DNA of 64,000 bases from Nocardia albiluteola (GCF_018860155.1 NZ_JAHKNI010000009.1:124001-188000), one strand, 5' to 3'; shown: positions 1 to 9,674, counted from the stretch's first letter. A program made the numbers and translations. The notes: generated from the sequence alone by a model not told the origin.

Positions 1-534
1 GCCTCCGAACAGCGCCCGCGCCTCCCGCGTGCGGAAGGCGCGGGCCAGCGCCGAGGCGGGCAGGGGCGTGGGCGCGCCGAAACGCGCCAGTGTCAGCGGG
101 TGCCGGGGCAGGTGTAGCAGCGGATACAGGATGTCCTCGGCCAGGGCGTCGTAACGCTCGGAGGGTCTGCCGAACAACAGCTTCCAGCGATCCCCATCGC
201 GACCCAGCCCGGCCGCGGTGCGTTCGACCGAGCGATGCAGCACCCCGGCGCGCCCATCCTCCAGCGGGTGGACGCAGTCGATGTCCGGTGTGCGCCAGGA
301 CAATCCGTACCGCTCGAGGTCGAGCCCGGCCAGGAAGGGGGAGCCCACGGCCATCGGATGGGTTGCCGCACACCGGTCGTGCAGCAGCCCGGGCACGATG
401 TCCTCGACCGTGCGGGTACCGCCGCCGATCTCGGTGTCGGCCTCGAGGACCGTGACCCGGACGCCCGCCCGGGCCAGGGCCACGGCGGCGGCGAGTCCGT
501 TGGGCCCGCCGCCGACGACGGTCGCGGTGGTCAC
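1..534 (-). CDS. NAD(P)/FAD-dependent oxidoreductase, phytoene-dehydrogenase-like (3' end outside window)
   Basis: The reading frame starts at a GTG whose last base pair overlaps the stop of the upstream membrane-protein gene (GTGA overlap) and stays open to the window edge, so the C-terminal part is missing. The protein opens with a Rossmann dinucleotide motif, VVGGGPNGLAAAVALA, followed by an acidic residue at the end of the second strand (VLEAD) and GGG, the typical FAD-binding start of the phytoene desaturase/carotenoid-retinoid oxidoreductase superfamily. The tight overlap makes it the last visible gene of a three-gene unit with the DUF3556 protein and the acyl-CoA ligase. The substrate cannot be read from this fragment. 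Confidence 0.8.
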   Translation of the reverse strand, partial: MTTATVVGGGPNGLAAAVALARAGVRVTVLEADTEIGGGTRTVEDIVPGLLHDRCAATHPMAVGSPFLAGLDLERYGLSWRTPDIDCVHPLEDGRAGVLHRSVERTAAGLGRDGDRWKLLFGRPSERYDALAEDILYPLLHLPRHPLTLARFGAPTPLPASALARAFRTREARALFGG

Positions 535-2342
535 GCCAGCGCTCCGTGTCCGTGTTCCCGCTCGTCGGCCGGGGCGACGGGTGCGCCGCCGGGCGCGGTC
601 CACGTGACGGCCAGGGGGATCGGGCCGTCCGGCAGCCAGGGCTGCGCGTCCACGGCATCGGCGACCGACCAGGTGCCACGCTCGACGACGCCCAGCGCCG
701 CGTCGATGACCTGGTAATGCTGCACCCGGCTGCCCCACGCCTGCGATTCGACCCAGACCACCACCGCCTCGCCCGGTTCGAATCGGGCCTCGCGCTGCAC
801 GGCCGCAATGAAGCTCGCGTCGTGCAGGTGACCATCGCCGAAGTTGAAGCCGATCAGCGAATTGCACAGGAATTCGCCCTCGCGCACGGTGCGGGTCTCG
901 ATATCGGGCAGGTTCTTCAGTAGCACCGAGAACAGTCCGCGGCCCTGGCTGTGCATCGTGCGCCAGGCGATGACCTGCTGCATAGTGATCTCGGCCCACT
1001 GCGGTTCGTAACCGAATTCGACGAACTGGTCGACCTGGTTTCTCGCGGTGCGTGTCACCCTATCCAGTTTGCCCTCCGCACCGGGCGCGAAGGCCCAGAC
1101 CGCCGAGGCCCAGTTTCCCGCGTACTGGCGCATGGACGGCAGGAACGAGACCTTGTCCGGACGGAAGTTGCCCAGGATCGGGAAGAGCAGCAGTCCGGCG
1201 ATCAGCACCAGCGCAAGCCACGGCGAGGAGATGTCGAACAGTCCGTAGCCGCCCTGATTCGGGAATCCCAGGAACAGGAACATCGAGGCGTAGGCGAACA
1301 GCACGTTCCACTCCAGCGGCACCGCCAGCGGGAAGGTGGACACGATGAACAGGTGGAACACCACCATCACGGCCACCGCCAGCACCGTGAGCCAGTGATT
1401 GCGCGAGAACAACAGCACCAGCGGAACGATGATCTCTACGGTGGTGCCGCCGGCGTGCGCCATCAGGTCCGCGATCCGGGACGGGCGCAGATCCCGCGGG
1501 AAGTCGCGGTAGTGTGCGCGCTTGAGCCAGGTGAAGGGCACCGAGGGGCTGTTGCTGACCATGGGCGGCACCACGAGCGAGAAGTGCTTGCCGAACTTGG
1601 ACACGCCCGCGCCCACCCACACCACGACGATGAGCAGCTTCAGCGCGATGATCATGTCGATGAAAGGCAGTGCGGCGAAGAAGAACAGCGCGGGCAGATA
1701 CTGCTCGCCGCGCGCGCCGAGGAATATCGTCTTGTCCCGCACGCCGTTCAGGATCAGCAGCACGATAGGCGCGATCAGCAGCGCCGGATTCACCAGCCCG
1801 GAGGTGTTGCCCGGGACCGCGGACGACAGCGAATCGCTGTGCACGCCAGGGGATAACAGCGCGACGGCGACGCTCACCAGCAACGCGGCATACAGCGTGA
1901 TGTCGAACCAGTTGCGCCGATCGCCCGCGGTGAGCGGCACCCACTTCCAGGGCCGCAGCCGGATGGTGCCGGGCCGCGCCCAGAACACGATGCCGCCGGT
2001 CATCGGTTTCACCTTGCCCGCCAACGGTCCCCACGATCCGGCGATGCCGATGCTCTCCAGCAGCACCGTCCACAGGATCGCCTTCTGATAGACGATCGGC
2101 TGGTTCCACCACTGGGTCACGTGCCAGAAGGCGGGCAGGTGCGAGGTGGCCGTCGCGACGACCGCGCCGCCGAGGGCATACAGCACAATCAGTTTCAGGA
2201 TGTAGATCGTGTGCACCATGCGCGGGGAGCCGAAGCCGTGTTCGACCCAGTGGGTGGCCAGGATCCGCATTCGCTCCATGAGCGGCAGCCGCAGGAAGCT
2301 CTCCGGTTCGACCGCGGGCAGATCGGGTTTCGTGAAGCCCAT
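531..2342 (-). CDS. DUF3556 family integral membrane protein
   Basis: A 603-residue protein. I recognise the DUF3556 family of mycobacteria, nocardiae and relatives, whose function is not established. Residues from about 40 to 420 contain many hydrophobic segments (for example around LIVLYALGGAVVATAT and LALVLIAGLLLFPILGN) with intervening conserved, Trp-rich loops; the last ~180 residues are soluble. The frame is open further upstream, but the ATG chosen here (MGFTKPDLP) has a clear AGGAGA ribosome site seven bases before it. It lies 34 bp after an acyl-CoA ligase gene and overlaps the following FAD oxidoreductase gene, so the three are probably co-transcribed and may act on a lipid substrate (inference). 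Confidence 0.8.
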   Translation of the reverse strand: MGFTKPDLPAVEPESFLRLPLMERMRILATHWVEHGFGSPRMVHTIYILKLIVLYALGGAVVATATSHLPAFWHVTQWWNQPIVYQKAILWTVLLESIGIAGSWGPLAGKVKPMTGGIVFWARPGTIRLRPWKWVPLTAGDRRNWFDITLYAALLVSVAVALLSPGVHSDSLSSAVPGNTSGLVNPALLIAPIVLLILNGVRDKTIFLGARGEQYLPALFFFAALPFIDMIIALKLLIVVVWVGAGVSKFGKHFSLVVPPMVSNSPSVPFTWLKRAHYRDFPRDLRPSRIADLMAHAGGTTVEIIVPLVLLFSRNHWLTVLAVAVMVVFHLFIVSTFPLAVPLEWNVLFAYASMFLFLGFPNQGGYGLFDISSPWLALVLIAGLLLFPILGNFRPDKVSFLPSMRQYAGNWASAVWAFAPGAEGKLDRVTRTARNQVDQFVEFGYEPQWAEITMQQVIAWRTMHSQGRGLFSVLLKNLPDIETRTVREGEFLCNSLIGFNFGDGHLHDASFIAAVQREARFEPGEAVVVWVESQAWGSRVQHYQVIDAALGVVERGTWSVADAVDAQPWLPDGPIPLAVTWTAPGGAPVAPADEREHGHGALA

Positions 2343-2376
2343 GACACTTCTCCTTCTCTTTCGATAGTGCTGGTAA

Positions 2377-3837
2377 TCAACGTGTTTCGGCATCGAGCAG
2401 CCGCAGTGCGGGCTTGTCGATCTTGCCGACGGCATTCTTGGGTAGCTGATCGAGAACCCGGATCGACACCGGCAGTTTGTATTTCGCCAATCCGGTCCGG
2501 GCATGCTCGCGGATCGCGTCGGCGTCCAGCGCTGAATCGGCGGTGAGGGCGACGAACAGGATCGGCTGCTCGCCGTAGACGGGATCGGGCCGCCCGATCA
2601 CCGCGGCCTCGGCGACCTCGGGCAGCTGGTAGACGACGGTTTCGATCTCTTTGGGGTAGATGTTCTCCCCGCCGCGGATGATCATGTCCTTGGCCCGGTC
2701 CACCAGGGTCAGGTAGCCCTCCGCGTCGAGGCGTCCGATATCGCCGGTGTGCAGCCACCCGTCCACGACGGTCAGGGCGGTCTCCTCGGGCCGATTGAGG
2801 TAGCCGCGCATGATGTTCGGGCCCGAGACCAGCACTTCGCCGCTCTCGCCCGGGACGGCCTCGGAGCCGTCGTCGGCCAGGATCCGGATGCGCTGACCGG
2901 GCAGCGGCAGCCCGACCGAGCCCGGTTTCCGTTCTCCGGCAAGGGGATTGATGGTGCTGGCGCAGGTGCTCTCGGACAATCCGTAACCCTCGATGACCGG
3001 AATGCCGTAGCGCCCCTCGAATTCGGCGAGCAGGCCCACGCTGGCCGGGGCGGCGCCGCAGATGCCCAAGCGCACCGACGAGGTGTCCGGGCGCACCGTC
3101 GCGGGCAGATCGGCCAGCATCCGGTAGATGGTCGGCACGGCGGAAAAGTATGTGGCGCGGGCTTTTTCGATCCGGGCGAAGAATCCCGCCGCCTCGAACC
3201 GCCCCGCCACCGTGGTGCGTCCGCCCGCCAGCAGCGGCGAGAGCACCCCGACCACGATCCCGTTGACGTGGAACAGCGGCAGGATAAGCAGGCTGTGGTC
3301 CGTTTCGGTCAGCTCCAGTGCGGCGATGATCATGCCGCACATGGCGTTCAGGTTGGCGTGATCGAGCATCACGCCCTTGGGTCGCCCGGTGGTTCCGCTG
3401 GTGTAGATCAGCAGCGCCAGCGCATCGGTGTCGATCGCGACAGGTTCGTCGCCCGTGTCGAGCGGTCCGGAGCGCAACCGATCCACGGGCAGCACCGCGC
3501 CCACCTGCCCGTCGAACGGCCGGTCGGTGATCAGCATCTTCGCGCCCGCGTCGTTCGCCTGATAGGCGATCTCGTCGGTGGTGAGCGAGGGATTCACCGG
3601 TGTGACGGCCGCACCCAGGCGCCAGGCGGCAAAGAGCGCCACCACCAGGTCCGCGGTGTTGGGCAGCAGGACCGCCACCACGTCGCCGGTCCCGATGCCC
3701 GCACCGCGCAGCGTCGCCGCGGCCCGTCGCACGGCCGTGTGGAATCCGGCGTTGTCGAGGTCGACGCGGTCGTCGGCGAGGGCGGGGGCGTGCGGATCGC
3801 GGGCGGCCCTGCGGTCCGGTAACGAGGGGAGGTTCAT
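2377..3837 (-). CDS. AMP-forming acyl-CoA ligase (AMP-binding protein)
   Basis: A 486-residue member of the ANL superfamily, which activates a carboxylic acid as an acyl-adenylate and transfers it to CoA. The phosphate-binding loop IYTSGTTGRPKGVML is present near residue 157, the GYGLSEST adenine-binding motif in the middle, the TGD motif (WLHTGDIGRLD) about residue 365, and the catalytic lysine region PKNAVGKIDK close to the C terminus. The start MNLPSLPDR follows an AAAGGA ribosome site. It is the first gene of the minus-strand unit with DUF3556 and the FAD oxidoreductase and is divergent from the PucR-type regulator at 3999, a likely controller. Acid specificity cannot be assigned. Confidence 0.88.
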   Translation of the reverse strand: MNLPSLPDRRAARDPHAPALADDRVDLDNAGFHTAVRRAAATLRGAGIGTGDVVAVLLPNTADLVVALFAAWRLGAAVTPVNPSLTTDEIAYQANDAGAKMLITDRPFDGQVGAVLPVDRLRSGPLDTGDEPVAIDTDALALLIYTSGTTGRPKGVMLDHANLNAMCGMIIAALELTETDHSLLILPLFHVNGIVVGVLSPLLAGGRTTVAGRFEAAGFFARIEKARATYFSAVPTIYRMLADLPATVRPDTSSVRLGICGAAPASVGLLAEFEGRYGIPVIEGYGLSESTCASTINPLAGERKPGSVGLPLPGQRIRILADDGSEAVPGESGEVLVSGPNIMRGYLNRPEETALTVVDGWLHTGDIGRLDAEGYLTLVDRAKDMIIRGGENIYPKEIETVVYQLPEVAEAAVIGRPDPVYGEQPILFVALTADSALDADAIREHARTGLAKYKLPVSIRVLDQLPKNAVGKIDKPALRLLDAETR

Positions 3838-3998
3838 CGGGGAGGTCCTTTGCCGGCTGAAAAAGTGACGGAGAACACCGTAGAAATCACCGGTCCGCGA
3901 ACCACCGTCGCGCGTGAACGAACTTCGGCCCGGCACTTGTCGCCGGAGAACAAGGCAAACGGCCCGCCGTCGCGGGTTACCGGCACTACCGTGGGGGT

Positions 3999-5276
3999 AT
4001 GACGGTTGCGCGGCGCGACGGCGACGTCGCGGTGGGCCGCTACATCGAGGCGATCGCTGCCCGGATGAATGCCAGGGTGACGCAGGTCAGCGCGGCCATC
4101 CAGGCCGCCCTGGAAGACGACATCATCGATCTGCGCGGCGACGCGCGCACCGCCGAACTCCTGGGCGCGAGCGTCGAGGCCAATGTCGACACCCTGCTGC
4201 ACGCGCTGCGCCACGACCTGCCCGTCGAGCGCATTCAGGCGCCCGCGGCGGCCGTCGAATACGCCAGACGCCTTGCCCAGCAGGGTGTTCCGGTCCACGC
4301 GCTGGTGCGGGCCTATCGGCTGGGGCAGCGCCGGCTCACCGAGATGGTGTTCGCCGAATTGCACGAGATGGCGATTCCGCCCGGTGATCGGATCTCCGCG
4401 ATCGAGCGGATCACCGCGATCGTGTTCGAGTACATCGACCGCATCACCGAGCAGGTCGTGGTCATCTACGACGACGAGCGGGAACGGTGGCTGGAGACCC
4501 GCAACAGCCTGCGCGCGCTGCGCGTGCGCGAACTGCTGACCACCCGCAAGGCCGTGGACGCCGACGAGACCTCCACCGTCATCCGGTATCCGCTGCGCTG
4601 GCACCACATCGCGCTGGTGCTGTGGTATTCCGACGCCGGGGACAGTGAGATTCCCCGGCTGCAGCAGTTCGTCCGCGAGCTGGCCCAGGAGCTGGCCACC
4701 GACGCGAATCCGCTGTTCGTCGCCGCCGATCCGGCCTGCGCGTGGGCGTGGCTGCCCTATCGCGCGGCGCCGCCCGATCCGGCGCCGGTGCTGCGGGCCC
4801 GCGCCGCGTCATCGCCCGCCGCGCCCGGGATCGCGATCGGCCGGGCCGGATCCGGGGTCGCGGGCTTTCGCCGCTCGCACCGGCAGGCCGGGCAGGCGCA
4901 GGCCGTGGCGGCGGCCGGGGGTATGGCGAATCCCGTTGTGGCCGCGTCGGATCCGGGCTTGGCCGCGGCCGCGCTGCTGGGCGACGATCTCGCCGAGACC
5001 CGCGAATGGGTGGGCGAGACGCTGGGCGAGCTGGCCCGCGACACCGACAACGACGCGCGCCTGCGCGAGACGCTGCGGGTGTTCCTGCGCACCGGATCGA
5101 GCTACAAGGCGGCCGCGGAGGAACTGGATCTGCACTTCAACTCCGTGAAGTACCGGGTCGGGCGCGCGGTTGCCCGGCGCGGGAGGCCGATCGCGCAGGA
5201 TCGGCTCGACGTCGAGCTGGCGCTGCTGGTGTGTCATTGGTACGGTCCGGTGGTGTTGCGCCCGGATCCGTCCTGA
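3999..5276 (+). CDS. PucR-type helix-turn-helix regulator
   Basis: A 425-residue protein. The N-terminal half is a helical sensory region (RsbT co-antagonist/CdaR-like layout) and the C terminus carries the PucR-type HTH: LRETLRVFLRTGSSYKAAAEELDLHFNSVKYRVGRA, around residues 360-400, where the second helix NSVKYRV is the recognition helix typical of the family. It is divergent from the acyl-CoA ligase at 2377-3837 and 85 bp upstream of a second PucR-type gene. Both face the PHA genes, which suggests control of storage-lipid metabolism, but no ligand can be inferred from sequence. Confidence 0.82.
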   Translation: MTVARRDGDVAVGRYIEAIAARMNARVTQVSAAIQAALEDDIIDLRGDARTAELLGASVEANVDTLLHALRHDLPVERIQAPAAAVEYARRLAQQGVPVHALVRAYRLGQRRLTEMVFAELHEMAIPPGDRISAIERITAIVFEYIDRITEQVVVIYDDERERWLETRNSLRALRVRELLTTRKAVDADETSTVIRYPLRWHHIALVLWYSDAGDSEIPRLQQFVRELAQELATDANPLFVAADPACAWAWLPYRAAPPDPAPVLRARAASSPAAPGIAIGRAGSGVAGFRRSHRQAGQAQAVAAAGGMANPVVAASDPGLAAAALLGDDLAETREWVGETLGELARDTDNDARLRETLRVFLRTGSSYKAAAEELDLHFNSVKYRVGRAVARRGRPIAQDRLDVELALLVCHWYGPVVLRPDPS

Positions 5277-5361
5277 CGTGCCCTTTCGGCGACAATGAGG
5301 CGCCGGTTTTTCGTCTCCTCGAGACAATGGCAGCCGCCCGTCACCGTCCTACCGTGCTCTC

Positions 5362-6534
5362 ATGGACAACAGCGGACACGATATCGCAGCGGCGGCGCGG
5401 ACCCTTGCCGGTCGCGTCGATCAGCTGGCCGTGGAGCTGGCTCGGGCGATCGGCAAAGAGGTGGTCTACTACGGCACGTCGGCGGTGGTGCCGTTCGACG
5501 TGCTGGTCGCGGTGGTCACCGAGCACCTGCGCGTTGTGCTCGACGGGCTGATCACGGGCGTGGATTTCGACATCGACCCGGCCGCCGCGGTGGGTGCCGA
5601 GCGTGCCCGCGAGGACATTCCACTGGCCGCCGTGCTCGAGGCGTACCGGATCGGATTCTACCGCCTCTGGGAGGCGCTGCTGGGCGCCGCGACGGGCGCC
5701 GACGGTGAGACGGTGCGCTCGCTGACCGCGAAAGTGATTGCCGCGCAAGGGCTCTATACCGATGCCGCGGCGTCCGGCTATCGCCGCGAGCAGACCCGGC
5801 GGATCGAGCGCGACACCGACACGCACAGCGCGCTCATGGACGCGCTGCTGCACGGGCGGTTGTTCGAGCGATGGAGCGTATGGGAGGCCGCGGACTACCT
5901 GCGCCTGCCAGCGACAGGCCCGTTCGTGGTCGTGGCCGCGCGGGCGCCCGCGCCCGGGGCCGAGGCGCTGCCGGAGATCGAACCCAAACTCCGCAGCCTG
6001 GACGTGTTCTCGGCCTGGTGGGAGCTGCCCGAACTGACCATCGGCATTCTGAGTTTCCGCACCGAGCAGCAGCTGACGAATGCGCTGGCCCTGCTCTCGC
6101 GCACCGCGACCGCCCGGATCGGGGTGAGCTCGCGTTACGACGATCTGCGCGAGACACCCGAGGCGCTGCGGTACGCGCGGATCGCCGCGGGCGGGCGCGC
6201 CGAACCGGATGACCTGGTCTCGGTCTTCGACGGCTCGATCCTCGGCGCCGCCGCCGTCAGTGCCCCCGAGATCACGACCAAACTGGTTGCGCCGCTGTTC
6301 GATTCCTTCGACGAGCTGGCGCAGGAGGAGCGCGAGGTGCTGTTCGAGACCTTCCGGGTCTGGGTGGCCACCGACGGATCCCTGCGCGCCACCGGCGAGT
6401 TGCTGTTCTGCCACCCCAACACCGTGCGCTACCGGTTGCACCGCATCGAGGAACGCACCGGCAGGTCGTTGTCGCGGCCCCGGGACCTGGCCGAGCTCTG
6501 TTTCGCCTTCGAGGTGTACCGGCGGCTGCTGTGA
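5362..6534 (+). CDS. PucR-type helix-turn-helix regulator, second copy
   Basis: A 390-residue protein with the same architecture as its upstream neighbour: helical N-terminal domain (residues ~1-170), a central GGDEF-like variable region, and a C-terminal PucR HTH with LRATGELLFCHPNTVRYRLHRIEERTG near residues 345-375. Identity with the neighbour is only partial, so this looks like an old tandem pair and not a recent duplication. It ends 146 bp before the start chosen for the PHA synthase gene, making it the best candidate for the local regulator of phaC-maoC-phaZ (inference from position). Confidence 0.82.
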   Translation: MDNSGHDIAAAARTLAGRVDQLAVELARAIGKEVVYYGTSAVVPFDVLVAVVTEHLRVVLDGLITGVDFDIDPAAAVGAERAREDIPLAAVLEAYRIGFYRLWEALLGAATGADGETVRSLTAKVIAAQGLYTDAAASGYRREQTRRIERDTDTHSALMDALLHGRLFERWSVWEAADYLRLPATGPFVVVAARAPAPGAEALPEIEPKLRSLDVFSAWWELPELTIGILSFRTEQQLTNALALLSRTATARIGVSSRYDDLRETPEALRYARIAAGGRAEPDDLVSVFDGSILGAAAVSAPEITTKLVAPLFDSFDELAQEEREVLFETFRVWVATDGSLRATGELLFCHPNTVRYRLHRIEERTGRSLSRPRDLAELCFAFEVYRRLL

Positions 6535-6680
6535 ACCTCGCCCCCGTTGTCCCGTCGCACACCGTTGTGCCGACGAGATTGTCCGCCACCACATCGACTC
6601 CGAGCTCGTCAGGCAAAACCATGGAGATCAATGGGCGGATCTCGAACGACCCGATGTCCGATCGCAGGAGTAGTGAGCAC

Positions 6681-8390
6681 ATGGCGACGAAAACCGAAAA
6701 CACCGACGACATGCTGGGGGCCGACGAGTTGGCCGCCCCGCTGGATCTGCTACTGACCGGCTCGGCCGTGGGCATCGGCCGCCGCCTGATGCCCAACAAC
6801 TCCTGGGGCCGGCTGGCGCTCGAGCTGGCCCGCCGTCCGGGAGTGGTCGGCACCCGGGTCTCGGCGCTGGGCCGAGAGCTGGTGGATATCGCGCGGGGCC
6901 AGTCACAGGTCGCCCCGGCCAGGTCGGACAAGCGCTTCGCCGATCCCGCCTGGCAGGGCAATCCGCTGCTGCGGCGCGCGATGCAGGCCTATCTGGCCGC
7001 CGGCGACACCGCGGAAACCCTGCTCACGGACGCCCAGCTGGACTGGCGCGACGAAGAGTGGATGCGGTTTGTCGTGGACAACGCGATCGATGCGCTGGCC
7101 CCGACCAACAATCCGCTGCTTAACCCGGTCGCCTGGAAGGCCGCTATCGACACCGGCGGCTCGAGCATGGTGCAGGGGGTACGGCACTTCCTCGGCGACA
7201 TGGCTGGGGCGCCCCGGATTCCGGCGATGGTGGAGGCGAACGCGTTCACGGTGGGGGAGAACGTGGCCGTCACGGCGGGGTCGGTGGTGCTGCGCACCGA
7301 GGCCTTCGAGCTCATCCAGTACGCGCCGACCACCGAGCAGGTGCGCACCGTGCCGCTGCTGATGGTGCCGCCGGTGATCAACAAATTCTATGTCATGGAC
7401 ATCGCGCCCGGGCGCAGCATGATCGAGTACTTCCTGTCCCAGGGTCAGCAGGTGTTCGCCATGTCGTGGCGTAATCCCGATGCCGCGCAGCGGGATTGGG
7501 GATTCGACACCTACGGCGGCGCCATCCTCGACGCCCTGGCCGCGGTGCAGCGCATCACCGGCTCCGAGCGCACCCACCTGCAGGCCTCGTGCTCCGGCGG
7601 CATTCTCGCGGCCATGACCGCGGCCCATCTCGCGGCGATCGGACAGGAGCAGCGGCTGGCCAGCCTGACGCTCATGGTGACGGTGCTGGATCAATCCCAC
7701 GCGGGTTTCGCCGACGCCGTCCTGGACGAGGAGACCGCGCAGCTGGCCATCGCGGCGTCGGCGCGCAAGGGCTATCTGGACGGCGCGGCCCTGGCGGAGA
7801 TGTTCGCCTGGCTGCGGCCCAACGACCTGGTGTGGCGGTACTGGGTCAACAACTATCTGCAGGGTCGCCAACCCGCCCCGTTCGACGTGCTGTTCTGGAA
7901 CGCCGACGCCACCCGCATGACCGCCGCCCTGCACCGCGACATGGTCATGCTGGGGCTGCACAACGCGCTGACGGTCCCGGACGCGGCGAGCATGCTCGGC
8001 ACGCCGGTGGACCTGTCGCGGGTGAGCGTGGACAGCTACGTCGTCGCCGGGCTGACCGACCACATCTCGCCGTGGCAGGCGTGCTACCGCAGCGCCCGGC
8101 TGCTGGGCAGCAAGGACTCGCGATTCGTACTGTCCACCAGCGGGCACATCGCCGCACTGGTGAACCCGCCCGGAAATCCCAAGTCCGCCTACCGCATCGG
8201 CGCCACCGACGAGGCAGATCCGGGCGCCTGGGCGGATTCGGCGGCGCAGCACCAGGGTTCGTGGTGGACCGACTTCACCGACTGGCTCGGCGAGCGCAGC
8301 GGCCCGATGCGTGATGCCCCGGCCACGCTAGGGCTCCCCGAGCTCCCGCCGCTGGCTCCGGCGCCCGGCACCTACGTCCTGGCTCACTGA
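6681..8390 (+). CDS. phaC: poly(3-hydroxyalkanoate) synthase
   Basis: A 569-residue PHA synthase of class I-like size. It polymerises (R)-3-hydroxyacyl-CoA into polyester granules. The lipase-like box is ASCSGG with nucleophile Cys304; the catalytic Asp460 sits in GLTDHISPW and His489 in STSGHIAALVNPP, all in family order. The first glycine of the usual GxCxGG box is Ala302, a mild deviation. The start MATKTENTDD follows AGGAG; the frame is open further upstream but without a ribosome site. It is followed after 10 bp by a MaoC-type hydratase that could supply its substrate and then by a depolymerase-like hydrolase. Confidence 0.9.
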   Translation: MATKTENTDDMLGADELAAPLDLLLTGSAVGIGRRLMPNNSWGRLALELARRPGVVGTRVSALGRELVDIARGQSQVAPARSDKRFADPAWQGNPLLRRAMQAYLAAGDTAETLLTDAQLDWRDEEWMRFVVDNAIDALAPTNNPLLNPVAWKAAIDTGGSSMVQGVRHFLGDMAGAPRIPAMVEANAFTVGENVAVTAGSVVLRTEAFELIQYAPTTEQVRTVPLLMVPPVINKFYVMDIAPGRSMIEYFLSQGQQVFAMSWRNPDAAQRDWGFDTYGGAILDALAAVQRITGSERTHLQASCSGGILAAMTAAHLAAIGQEQRLASLTLMVTVLDQSHAGFADAVLDEETAQLAIAASARKGYLDGAALAEMFAWLRPNDLVWRYWVNNYLQGRQPAPFDVLFWNADATRMTAALHRDMVMLGLHNALTVPDAASMLGTPVDLSRVSVDSYVVAGLTDHISPWQACYRSARLLGSKDSRFVLSTSGHIAALVNPPGNPKSAYRIGATDEADPGAWADSAAQHQGSWWTDFTDWLGERSGPMRDAPATLGLPELPPLAPAPGTYVLAH

Positions 8391-8400
8391 AAGGACCGCT

Positions 8401-8853
8401 ATGACAACACAACTCGATACCCCGGCCGATCTGATCGGCATCGCCGGCCGGCAGCTCGGCACCACCGACTGGATCGAGATCACCCAGCAGCAGGTAGAAC
8501 TGTTCGCCGACGCGACCGGCGATCATCAATGGATACATACCGATCCGGCGCGGGCCGCGCACGGGCCGTTCCACGGCACCATCGCACACGGGTACCTGAC
8601 CCTGTCGCTGGCGCCGGTGGCGATCGCGGACGTGCTCGAGATCAAGGAGCTCACCGCCGCGCTCAACTACGGCCTGAACCGGGTCCGCTTCCCTGCGCCG
8701 GTGCCGGTGGGCTCGAAGATCCGCGCGGTGGTGACGCTGAATACCGCCCAGCAGAAGACATCCGGGGTGGAGGCCGTGTTCGGCCTGACCTACGAGATCG
8801 ACGGCGGCACGCGGCCGGCGTGCGTCGCGGACGTGGTGGTGCTGTATCCATGA
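8401..8853 (+). CDS. MaoC-like (R)-specific enoyl-CoA hydratase
   Basis: A 150-residue single hot-dog-fold hydratase. The catalytic dyad of the family, Asp and His five residues apart, is visible as Asp41 and His46 in ATGDHQWIHTDP, followed by the conserved HGYLTLSL segment. Enzymes of this type hydrate trans-2-enoyl-CoA to (R)-3-hydroxyacyl-CoA and can link beta-oxidation to PHA synthesis (PhaJ role). Its place between the synthase and the depolymerase-like gene, with a 10-bp gap upstream and an ATGA overlap downstream, supports that role here. Some members of this family instead act in mycolic acid synthesis. Confidence 0.85.
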   Translation: MTTQLDTPADLIGIAGRQLGTTDWIEITQQQVELFADATGDHQWIHTDPARAAHGPFHGTIAHGYLTLSLAPVAIADVLEIKELTAALNYGLNRVRFPAPVPVGSKIRAVVTLNTAQQKTSGVEAVFGLTYEIDGGTRPACVADVVVLYP

Positions 8854-9674
8854 GCGATTCGCTGCCCGACAACGCCGTCGAGCGGCGCCTGGTACCGGTA
8901 CTGGGACAGCAGATCCGGGTGGACGTCCGATGGGGGGAGGGCGTTCCGCTGGTGCTGTGCAACGGGATCGGCGCGGCCCTCGAGGTGTTCGATCCGCTGA
9001 TCGCCGCGCTGCGCCCCGAGACCACGGTGGTGCGCTTCGACGTGCCCGGCACCGGGGGATCTCCGGATTCGCCACTGCCGTACGGATTCCCGTATCTGGC
9101 CGCGGTGCTGCGCGGGGTGCTGCGCAAGCTGGGCATCTTCGGGAAGGTCGATGTGCTGGGCCTGTCCTGGGGTGGTGCGCTGGCCCAGCAGTTCGCCTTC
9201 CAGTATCCGATGCGCTGCCGCCGGCTCGTCCTGGTCTCCACCGGCACCGGCGTGCTGATGATTCCCGGCCGGCCCGCCGCGCTGCTGAAAATGCTGACCC
9301 CGCAACGCTTTCTGGACCACCACTACGCCGCACGGATCGCCGGCGAACTGTACGGCGGCAGCGTTCGCGAGGATGCGACGATCGTCGAGCGGCTGTTCGA
9401 CCGGCAGCTGATGGCGGGCTCACGCGTCGGCTACGTGCATCAGCTGCTGGCCGGATCGGTGTGGACGAGCCTGTTCGCGCTGCCGCTGATCCGCCAGCAC
9501 ACGCTCATCGTGGCCGGAACCGACGACCCGATCATTCCGATCGCGAATGCCCGCATCATGGCCCGGCTGCTGCCGCACGCCACCGTGCACCTGCACCCGG
9601 GCGGTCACGTCGATCTGATCGTCAACGCCGCCGCGCTCGCCCCGGTGATCGAGGCCTTCCGGCGCGAGTCGTGA
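8850..9674 (+). CDS. phaZ: alpha/beta hydrolase, PHA-depolymerase-like
   Basis: A 274-residue alpha/beta hydrolase. The nucleophile elbow is GLSWGG (Ser106), the acid is in VAGTDDPIIP (Asp225/226) and the base is His253 in HPGGHVDL. The GxSWGG elbow, the size and the position behind a PHA synthase match the intracellular medium-chain-length PHA depolymerases (PhaZ) of pseudomonads. Its start overlaps the hydratase stop by four bases. A generic esterase remains possible, but the gene order synthase-hydratase-depolymerase argues for polymer turnover. Confidence 0.75.
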   Translation: MSDSLPDNAVERRLVPVLGQQIRVDVRWGEGVPLVLCNGIGAALEVFDPLIAALRPETTVVRFDVPGTGGSPDSPLPYGFPYLAAVLRGVLRKLGIFGKVDVLGLSWGGALAQQFAFQYPMRCRRLVLVSTGTGVLMIPGRPAALLKMLTPQRFLDHHYAARIAGELYGGSVREDATIVERLFDRQLMAGSRVGYVHQLLAGSVWTSLFALPLIRQHTLIVAGTDDPIIPIANARIMARLLPHATVHLHPGGHVDLIVNAAALAPVIEAFRRES

